A DNA stretch of 32,572 nucleotides. Source: an uncultured Clostridia bacterium (lineage in GTDB: Bacteria; Bacillota; Clostridia; Oscillospirales; Ruminococcaceae). Each line of letters opens with the position of its first letter. Position 1 is the stretch's first letter. Both the position numbers and the translations under genes were made by a program. The notes beneath the pieces are model-generated. The model searched no databases. It was not told where the DNA came from and saw nothing but the letters and a program-made list of their open reading frames with translations. Shown piece after piece: positions 25,083 to 30,728 of the stretch. Location of the stretch: positions 1-32,572 of the forward strand of contig CANDVA010000026.1 in assembly GCA_947389015.1 (NCBI GenBank), read 5' to 3'.

Positions 25083-25472
25083 ATGAAAGACAGAATTTTT
25101 GAATCCAAGGAAGATTATCTTGAAACTATCTTGATCTTGCATAATCGCAACGGTGAGGTGCGCTCGGTTGATATTGCCGCGGAAATGGATTTTTCCAAGC
25201 CGTCGGTAAGCGTAGCGATGAAAAACCTCCGCGAGGAGGGCTGCATTTCCGTTGACAAAAACGGATATATTACGCTTACGAAATCGGGACTGGAGATCGC
25301 GGAGCGTGTATACGAGCGGCATTTGCTGTTTACGAGCTGGCTTACCTCTATGGGCGTACCGGAGGATATAGCGGCGGAGGACGCGTGTCGTATCGAGCAC
25401 TGTCTTAGCGTGGAGAGCTATGCGGCGATAAAGAAGTACGTGCAGAAGCACGGAGAGGGAATGCCGAAGTAA
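25083..25472 (+). CDS. DtxR/MntR-family metal-dependent regulator
   Basis: This 129-residue protein has an N-terminal winged helix-turn-helix (about 5-65, with SKPSVSVAMKNLREEG as recognition region) and a dimerisation helix pair. Likely metal ligands include the His of ERHLLF (about 80) and the acidic/His cluster EDACRIEH (about 99-106), matching MntR. There is no C-terminal SH3-like domain, as in MntR. Such proteins repress metal-transport genes with Mn or Fe. It lies 44 nt before three serpins rather than a transporter, which is unusual. GGCGGAG precedes the ATG. Confidence 0.88.
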   Translation: MKDRIFESKEDYLETILILHNRNGEVRSVDIAAEMDFSKPSVSVAMKNLREEGCISVDKNGYITLTKSGLEIAERVYERHLLFTSWLTSMGVPEDIAAEDACRIEHCLSVESYAAIKKYVQKHGEGMPK

Positions 25473-25481
25473 CTCTTTTGC

Positions 25482-25515
25482 CGGTGTTCCCGTATTGAAA
25501 CAAGGGGGAATACCG
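25482..25515 (+). promoter_or_regulatory. Hairpin sequestering the first serpin ribosome binding site
   Basis: CGGTGTTCCC (25482-25491) can pair with GGGAATACCG (25506-25515), 10 bp with one G-U and a 14-nt loop. The right arm includes most of the Shine-Dalgarno sequence AGGGGGAA and ends one base before ATG 25517. There is no T tract, so it is not a terminator. It could limit initiation of serpin 1. Confidence 0.5.
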
Positions 25516-25516
25516 A

Positions 25517-26752
25517 ATGAAAAAGAGAATTATTGCAGCAATTACAGCCGCATTGTCTTTGTTGTCGCTTACGGCTTGTGGCGAACAGCCCGTAAACGTC
25601 AGTGGAGGTATGGTCGCAGGCAAACATGAGCGGACTTTAATGTCGCCTATCGAGGTGACAACGGATAATGTGCTCAACTCCGTCCGTCTGTTCGACGCGG
25701 TGACGGCGAGCGAGGAGCTGCACAACGGTATGTTCAGTCCGCTTTCGCTGAATATGGCGCTCGGTATGCTTGCCGAGGGAGCGGAGGGCAGCACTAAAGA
25801 GGCGCTTGATAAGTATCTCGGAACGGACGACTACGGCACGTTCGCCGAAAGCTATATGAAGCTTGCAAAGGAGAACTACAACGGCAAGAGCGGCAAGGAC
25901 GACAACTATTTCGAGATCGCGAACTCGTTCTGGGGCGACGGCGCTTTTCCGTTCAAAGAGGATTACAAGAATGCGGTAAAGCAAAAATTCGGCGCGGAGA
26001 TATGCAATATGGACTTCGGCGAGACGGACAAGGTCGTAGGCGAGGTCAACCGTTGGGTATCGGACAAGACCCACAAGATGATCCCGAAGCTGCTGGAGGA
26101 TATCGCTCCCGAGACCGTCGCGATACTCGTCAATACTGTCTACTTTGAGAGCGCATGGGTCGAGGAGTGGGATTACAACGCGGACAGCAAGGACACGTTT
26201 ACGCTGTTCGACGGTTCGACAAAGGAACTCGCGCTTATGCGCAGCAGCGGCGGCGCGTACTTCGAGAACGACAAGGCGACCGCGTTCAATTACCGTTACA
26301 AAAACGGTCTGGAGTTCATAGGGATACTGCCCAAGGAAACGAGCGAGTTTACGCTTGAAGGTCTTGATATACCGTCGCTGCTGGAGAGCAGGAGCTATGA
26401 GTACGACGTTTCCGAGCGTATGCCCAAGCTGACCTTCGATACCAATCTTCCGCTTGCCGACGCGCTGTGCGCGGCGGGGCTGTCGGAGTTGTTTGACGCG
26501 GATACCGCCGACCTTTCGGGTATGTCCGAGGCAGAGCTTTGGATATCGGATGTTCTGCAAAAGACGCGTCTGGAGCTTGACGAGCACAAGACCAAGGCCG
26601 CCGCGGCAACAGCGGTAATGCTAAACGGCGGCATGGCTATGCCCGAACAGAGAGAGCGTAAGGAGGTCTTTCTCGACCGCCCGTTCGCGTTCCTTATATA
26701 CGATCCCGCGCAAGAGCTGATAGTGTTTATGGGCAAGGTCACGAAGCCGTAA
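25517..26752 (+). CDS. Serpin 1, lipoprotein protease inhibitor
   Basis: This 411-residue serpin has a lipoprotein signal peptide; the lipobox LTAC places the lipidated Cys at residue 21. Serpin hallmarks include NTVYFESAW, SFWGD-type helix segments (about 135) and the C-terminal DRPFAFLIYD (about 387-396). The reactive loop runs from Glu356: HKTKAAAATAVMLNGGMAMP. The hinge AAAATA is inhibitory-like, but Lys358 replaces the usual Gly at P15. By length the scissile bond lies near Gly372-Met373, an estimate only. It would be anchored to the outer face of the cytoplasmic membrane and could block host or competing serine proteases. It is first of three tandem copies. Confidence 0.94.
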   Translation: MKKRIIAAITAALSLLSLTACGEQPVNVSGGMVAGKHERTLMSPIEVTTDNVLNSVRLFDAVTASEELHNGMFSPLSLNMALGMLAEGAEGSTKEALDKYLGTDDYGTFAESYMKLAKENYNGKSGKDDNYFEIANSFWGDGAFPFKEDYKNAVKQKFGAEICNMDFGETDKVVGEVNRWVSDKTHKMIPKLLEDIAPETVAILVNTVYFESAWVEEWDYNADSKDTFTLFDGSTKELALMRSSGGAYFENDKATAFNYRYKNGLEFIGILPKETSEFTLEGLDIPSLLESRSYEYDVSERMPKLTFDTNLPLADALCAAGLSELFDADTADLSGMSEAELWISDVLQKTRLELDEHKTKAAAATAVMLNGGMAMPEQRERKEVFLDRPFAFLIYDPAQELIVFMGKVTKP

Positions 26753-26764
26753 GGGGGTAGTCGA

Positions 26765-27988
26765 ATGAAAGAAAGAATTATCTCCGCGGTTGCGGCTATA
26801 CTCGCGCTCGCCCTGACTGTCGGCTGCTCCGAAAACGGTGTTAATGACGCCGACATAATTATCGGCGGCGCGGAGCACACCGCGCTCAGCCCAATTGAGG
26901 TGACTTCAGACAATGTTCAAAACTCGATACGCGTGTTCGACGCTGTGACCGCGGACAAGAAAAACAGTATGTTCAGCCCGCTGTCGCTGAATATGGCGCT
27001 CGGGCTGCTCGCCGAGGGCGCTGAGGGAGGCTCTAAGGAAGCGCTCAACAGGTACCTCGGAACGGACGACTACGGAGCGTTCGCCGAGAGCTATATGAAG
27101 GTCGTTAAGGAAAAATATGATGTCAATTCGGGACTTGACGGCGAAAATAAGAACGTTTTCGAGCTCGCAAATTCGTTCTGGGCGGACAAGAACACCGCGT
27201 TCAAAGAAGAATATAAGAGCGATATAACTCGGAAATTCGGCGCGGAGGTTCGCAATCTCGACTTCGGCGACAAGAACGGCACAATAAAGGAGATCAACGG
27301 CTGGGTCAAGGAAAAGACCCGTAAGATGATACCGTCGATAATAGCCGATTATCCGGACGATCTCAAGGCGGTGCTTATCAATACCATATACTTTGAGTCG
27401 CGCTGGAACGACGAATGGAATATTGATAAAAACTCTAAAGAAACGTTTACGCTGCTTGACGGTTCGGTAAAGGAGCTGCCGCTTATGCGAAAGCACGTCA
27501 GCGGCTATTACGAAAACGACGCGGCGACCGCGTTCAGATACGGTTACAGGAACGGACTGGACTTTATCGGGATACTGCCCAAGCAGACGGGCGATTTCAC
27601 GATAGAGAGCCTTGACATACCGTCGCTGTTGGAGAACGAGACCTTTGACTACGATGTTTACGCAAAGATGCCGAGATTGAAATTCGAGACAAGTCTGCCG
27701 TTGTCGGACGCGCTTTCCGAGGCGGGGCTGTCGGAGCTGTTCAACGCCGATAATGCCGATCTTTCGGGGATATCCGACGATGTGTTGTATGTTACCGACG
27801 TGCTGCAAAAGACAAGTCTGGAGCTTGACGAGTACGGCACAAGAGCCGCGGCTGTTACGGAGTTTTTGGTAGGAGCAGCGCTGCCGCGCGAGGAAAGACA
27901 CGTTGATCTTGACCGTCCGTTCGCATTTATGATATACGACCGCGAGGAAAAACAGATCGTTTTTCTCGGCAAGGTCACAGAGCCTTAA
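26765..27988 (+). CDS. Serpin 2, lipoprotein protease inhibitor
   Basis: This 407-residue paralogue starts 12 nt after serpin 1. Its signal peptide has lipobox TVGC (Cys21), almost identical in DNA to that of serpin 3. The reactive loop from Glu356 reads YGTRAAAVTEFLVGAALPRE, with canonical Gly358-Thr359 at P15-P14. The loop is about four residues shorter than in copies 1 and 3, which puts the likely P1 near Ala372-Leu373. Small aliphatic residues there suggest an elastase-like target. The core contains NTIYFESRW and DRPFAFMIYD. GGGGGTAG lies just upstream of the ATG. Confidence 0.94.
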   Translation: MKERIISAVAAILALALTVGCSENGVNDADIIIGGAEHTALSPIEVTSDNVQNSIRVFDAVTADKKNSMFSPLSLNMALGLLAEGAEGGSKEALNRYLGTDDYGAFAESYMKVVKEKYDVNSGLDGENKNVFELANSFWADKNTAFKEEYKSDITRKFGAEVRNLDFGDKNGTIKEINGWVKEKTRKMIPSIIADYPDDLKAVLINTIYFESRWNDEWNIDKNSKETFTLLDGSVKELPLMRKHVSGYYENDAATAFRYGYRNGLDFIGILPKQTGDFTIESLDIPSLLENETFDYDVYAKMPRLKFETSLPLSDALSEAGLSELFNADNADLSGISDDVLYVTDVLQKTSLELDEYGTRAAAVTEFLVGAALPREERHVDLDRPFAFMIYDREEKQIVFLGKVTEP

Positions 27989-28001
27989 AGGGGGGTATAA
28001 T

Positions 28002-29411
28002 ATGAAAAAAAGAATTATCTCTGCGCTTGCGGCTACACTCGCGCTCGCCCTGACTGTCGGTTGCTCCGAGAACGGAGGCTTGTACTCGGCGGCGAACGGC
28101 GGACAAGGCTCCGTTAATTCCACAGACTCGACAAGTTCAACGAGTTCAGCAACGAGCAGCGAAAGCACATCATCTTCGTCGAGTATGGAGAGCGCTGTGC
28201 AAAGCAGCTCCGATAAAACCGAGAGCAGTTCACAGGAGGAGAGCGGCGCCCCCGAGCCTGTTGAAGTAAGCAGCTCGGCTAACGGAGGGGAAATAACTCC
28301 CGTGGAGCTTACCGCCGATAATATGCTCACCTCCGTGCGTTTATTTGACGTTATCAGTCAAGGCAAGGATAACAGTATGTTCAGCCCGCTATCACTGAAT
28401 ATGGCGCTCGGGCTGCTCGCCGAGGGCGCGGGCGGCGGTTCAAAGGCCGCGCTCGATACATATCTCGGCACGGATAATTATTCCGATTTCGCTGACGGAT
28501 ATATGCAGATCGTCGAGAGCCAATATAATTACGTTTCGGAATACGATAAGGATTGGAAAAACGTTTTCGAGCTTGCAAACTCGTTCTGGGCAAATAACAG
28601 CCTCCCGTTCAACGAGGATTACAAAAACAGGCTGACGGAAAAGTTCAAAGCGGAGGTCCGCAATATTGATTTTGGGAACAAGGAAAAGGCGCTGGGCGAG
28701 ATAAACGGTTGGGTAAGCGAAAAGACCCACAAGATGATCCCGACGATAATCAACGATTATTCGGACAATATCGCGGCGGTGCTTATCAACACAATATACT
28801 TCGAGTCGGCGTGGAGAGAACAATGGTTCGTGAACGAGGACAACAAGCAGACGTTCACGCTGTCCGACGGCACGTCAAAGGAAATTCCGCTTATGCATAA
28901 CGGCGGCGACAGCTATTTCGAGAACGACAAGGCGACGGCGTTCAGCTGCCGTTACATCAACGGTCTGGAGTTTATCGGAATTTTACCCAAGCAGACGGGC
29001 GATTTCACGATAGAGAGCCTTGACATTCCGTCGTTGCTCGAGAGCGAGAGCTATGAATACGACGTAAACGCGGCAATGCCGAGACTGGAATTCGAGACAG
29101 AGATACCGCTTACCGAAACGCTTAAAGCGTTCGGCTTGTCGGAGCTGTTCGATCCCGAGAACGCGGACTTTTCGGGAATTTCCGAAGTTCAGCTGTTCGT
29201 TTCGGACGTTCTGCAAAAGACCAAGCTCGAGCTTGACGAAAACGGCACAAAGGCAGCAGCGGTCACTATGATCGTGACAGACTGCGCGGCGGCAATGCCG
29301 GTAGAGCGCGAGAAAAAGGAGGTCACGCTCGACCGCCCGTTCGCGTTTATGATATACGACAGCGCGGAGGATCAGATCGTATTTCTGGGCAAGGTCACCA
29401 ATCCGCAATAA
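28002..29411 (+). CDS. Serpin 3, lipoprotein with Ser/Thr-rich tether
   Basis: This 469-residue serpin is longer than its neighbours because a low-complexity Ser/Thr/Glu tether (about 40-92) separates the lipidated Cys21 from the serpin fold, which should hold the inhibitor away from the membrane. The reactive loop from Glu413 reads NGTKAAAVTMIVTDCAAAMP, with a good GT-AAA hinge. A cysteine and three alanines lie at the expected scissile region. The core has NTIYFESAW and DRPFAFMIYD. It is nearly identical to serpin 2 in the signal peptide and in KQTGDFTIESLDIPSLLE, indicating recent duplication or gene conversion. It lies 13 nt after serpin 2; GGGGGG precedes the ATG. Confidence 0.94.
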   Translation: MKKRIISALAATLALALTVGCSENGGLYSAANGGQGSVNSTDSTSSTSSATSSESTSSSSSMESAVQSSSDKTESSSQEESGAPEPVEVSSSANGGEITPVELTADNMLTSVRLFDVISQGKDNSMFSPLSLNMALGLLAEGAGGGSKAALDTYLGTDNYSDFADGYMQIVESQYNYVSEYDKDWKNVFELANSFWANNSLPFNEDYKNRLTEKFKAEVRNIDFGNKEKALGEINGWVSEKTHKMIPTIINDYSDNIAAVLINTIYFESAWREQWFVNEDNKQTFTLSDGTSKEIPLMHNGGDSYFENDKATAFSCRYINGLEFIGILPKQTGDFTIESLDIPSLLESESYEYDVNAAMPRLEFETEIPLTETLKAFGLSELFDPENADFSGISEVQLFVSDVLQKTKLELDENGTKAAAVTMIVTDCAAAMPVEREKKEVTLDRPFAFMIYDSAEDQIVFLGKVTNPQ

Positions 29412-29433
29412 CACATAAAGTGAGGGAGAATTC

Positions 29434-30288
29434 TTGAGGATTATTTGTCTTATCGAAAATACGGCGGTAAATGAAAAGCTGTTTTTTGAGGAGGGAATGT
29501 CGTTTTTTGTCGAGTACAACGGCAGAAACTACCTTATCGACACGGGATTGACGGGAAAGGCGGTCGAGAACGCAAAGCGTATGCGGCTGCCGATAAACGA
29601 CGTCGACGCGGTTGTGCTCACGCACAGCCATTTGGCGCACACGGGCGGTATCGACCAGATAATGAAGATCAACCCGGGCGCGGACATCTACCTCCGCGTG
29701 GGCGCAAAGACCGAGGTATTCAGGAAAAACGGCTTGTTCAAGTCCGCGGTGGGGCAGGGCAGAGGGTTCTTCAAGAAGTACGCCCACAATCTGATTTTGT
29801 TCAACAGCTTTTCGGAGGTCTGCGAGGGCTTTTACTTGGCGAGCTGCGAGGACTTCGATGAGAAGAGCATAAACCCCGACCGCAGCTATTTCGCGATATC
29901 GGAGGAGGAAAAAAAGCCGCAGCCGTTTGACTTCTCGGATGAGAGCTTTGCGGTCATCTTTCCGAAAAAGCGCAAGGCGGACGGGCTGGTGCTTATCGGC
30001 GGGTGCTTTCACTGCGGCGCGGCGAATATGCTCGAGACCGTTCAGCGGCGCTGGCACGATATTCCGATACTCGCGGTGATCGGTGGTTTCCACTTCGCGG
30101 GCAGCAACCCCAAGACGCTCAACTGTTCCGCGGATTACGTCACGGCGCAGTCGCGCGCGATCAAGCTGTCGGGCGCGGAAAAGGTCTACGCCTGTCACTG
30201 CACGGGCTTTCGCGGCTTTGATCTCATGGACGAAATGCTCGGCGACAGAATACTGTATTTCGGCGGCGGCGAGGCTCTGGAATTCTGA
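29434..30288 (+). CDS. Metallo-beta-lactamase-fold protein with altered HxHxDH motif
   Basis: This 284-residue MBL-fold protein is most like the group annotated as RFA-P synthase-like hydrolases. The metal motif reads THSHLAHTGG (63-72), with Ala68 where the family has the metal-binding Asp. Other parts are present: LIDTG (34-38), GGCFHCGAANML (about 189-200), GGFHFAG and ACHCTGF near the C-terminus. Losing that Asp should weaken the second metal site, so activity may be altered or lost. It starts with TTG at 29434; GAGGGAG lies 6 nt upstream. It follows serpin 3 by 22 nt and ends at a terminator, so it is probably the last gene of the serpin unit. Confidence 0.85.
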   Translation: MRIICLIENTAVNEKLFFEEGMSFFVEYNGRNYLIDTGLTGKAVENAKRMRLPINDVDAVVLTHSHLAHTGGIDQIMKINPGADIYLRVGAKTEVFRKNGLFKSAVGQGRGFFKKYAHNLILFNSFSEVCEGFYLASCEDFDEKSINPDRSYFAISEEEKKPQPFDFSDESFAVIFPKKRKADGLVLIGGCFHCGAANMLETVQRRWHDIPILAVIGGFHFAGSNPKTLNCSADYVTAQSRAIKLSGAEKVYACHCTGFRGFDLMDEMLGDRILYFGGGEALEF

Positions 30289-30299
30289 TAATAACAAGG

Positions 30300-30329
30300 A
30301 AAGCTCCCTTGATAACAGGGGAGCTTTTT
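30300..30329 (+). terminator. Terminator after the MBL-fold gene
   Basis: AAAGCTCCC (30300-30308) pairs with GGGAGCTTT (30319-30327), followed by TT. It ends the regulator-serpin-MBL unit one base before the toxin promoter. Confidence 0.85.
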
Positions 30330-30330
30330 A

Positions 30331-30359
30331 TTGACAATTTCCGACAAATATGGTATAAT
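30331..30359 (+). promoter_or_regulatory. Toxin promoter
   Basis: Consensus TTGACA (30331-30336), a 17-nt spacer and TATAAT (30354-30359). It drives a short leader and the 30-codon toxin gene. Confidence 0.88.
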
Positions 30360-30400
30360 GAAGCTGCCGGCTTACACCGAGCCTTTTACGAGGGGAGGTG

Positions 30401-30434
30401 AACAAATGGTACATTTATTAAATCTGTTGATTTC
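30401..30434 (+). repeat. Direct repeat DRa over the toxin start codon
   Basis: AACAAATGGTAC (30401-30412, containing the ATG) and TTAAATCTGTTGA (30418-30430) recur in the same order at 30581-30605, with a shorter gap. The antisense RNA made from the second copy can therefore pair with the toxin initiation region. Confidence 0.85.
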
Positions 30435-30498
30435 CGTCGAAGCGGGACTGCTCGTAGAGCTTATCCGCAAATGGCTTGATGGCGGCGACAACCGGTAA
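30406..30498 (+). CDS. Fst-like type I toxin, 30 residues
   Basis: This is a small gene with a strong ribosome binding site (GGGGAGG, 7 nt before the ATG). The peptide opens MVHLLNLLISVEAGLLVELI and ends RKWLDGGDNR: one hydrophobic helix of about 18 residues followed by a charged tail. This matches the Fst/Ldr pattern (compare pAD1 Fst, with VGLVLEMI then a charged, Asp-rich tail), small membrane peptides that damage the cell envelope when overproduced. Promoter, direct repeats, convergent antisense RNA and shared terminator complete a par-type type I toxin-antitoxin locus. A weak hairpin (GGCT/AGCC, 30369-30383) lies in the leader. Toxicity is inferred. Confidence 0.85.
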   Translation: MVHLLNLLISVEAGLLVELIRKWLDGGDNR

Positions 30499-30538
30499 GC
30501 AAAGCCTGTCTCGTGCGCGCGTGCGTACATAAAAAAGT

Positions 30539-30578
30539 CCCCCGGGTAAGATTTGACCGTCTCCCGGGGGCATTTTTT
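30539..30578. terminator. Bidirectional terminator shared by toxin and antitoxin RNAs
   Basis: CCCCCGGG (30539-30546) and CCCGGGGG (30563-30570) form a perfect 8-bp GC stem with a 16-nt loop. Rightward it is followed by CATTTTTTT. Leftward it is followed by ACTTTTTT (complement of 30531-30538). Confidence 0.9.
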
Positions 30579-30580
30579 TA

Positions 30581-30609
30581 AACAAATGGTACTTAAATCT
30601 GTTGAATTC
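30581..30609 (+). repeat. Direct repeat DRb in the antitoxin region
   Basis: This is the second copy of DRa: AACAAATGGTAC (30581-30592) joined directly to TTAAATCTGTTGA (30593-30605). It lacks the 5-nt gap of DRa. It lies within the antitoxin RNA as its complement. Confidence 0.85.
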
Positions 30610-30622
30610 TCTTTCCATATTT

Positions 30623-30651
30623 ATTATATCACAACGATTTTGATTTGTCAA
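30623..30651 (-). promoter_or_regulatory. Antitoxin promoter
   Basis: Read on the minus strand: TTGACA (30651-30646), a 17-nt spacer and TATAAT (30628-30623), a full consensus promoter pointing at the toxin gene. No protein-coding gene follows it. Confidence 0.88.
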
Positions 30652-30661
30652 GTGTTTCCGC

Positions 30662-30688
30662 GAAAAATCCCCCGATCTCTCGGGGGAT
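30662..30688 (-). terminator. Terminator of the flagellin gene
   Basis: ATCCCCCGA (30667-30675) and TCGGGGGAT (30680-30688) form a perfect 9-bp stem with loop TCTC. On the minus strand it is followed by TTTTT. It lies 41 nt after the flagellin stop. Confidence 0.9.
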
Positions 30689-30728
30689 AAAACTATTCGT
30701 TTTTGATAAGCAAATCGAGCTAAAGGAA

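Larger units (their letters stand above)
30531..30616 (-). ncRNA. Antisense antitoxin RNA (RNA II-like), about 80 nt
   Basis: A consensus promoter at 30651-30623 should start a leftward RNA near 30616 that ends at the shared hairpin near 30531. Its 5' part contains the complement of direct repeat DRb and so can pair with the toxin start region. Its 3' part is fully complementary to the toxin mRNA terminator. This is the layout of RNA II in the pAD1 par locus. No reading frame of note is present. Ends are estimates. Confidence 0.8.
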
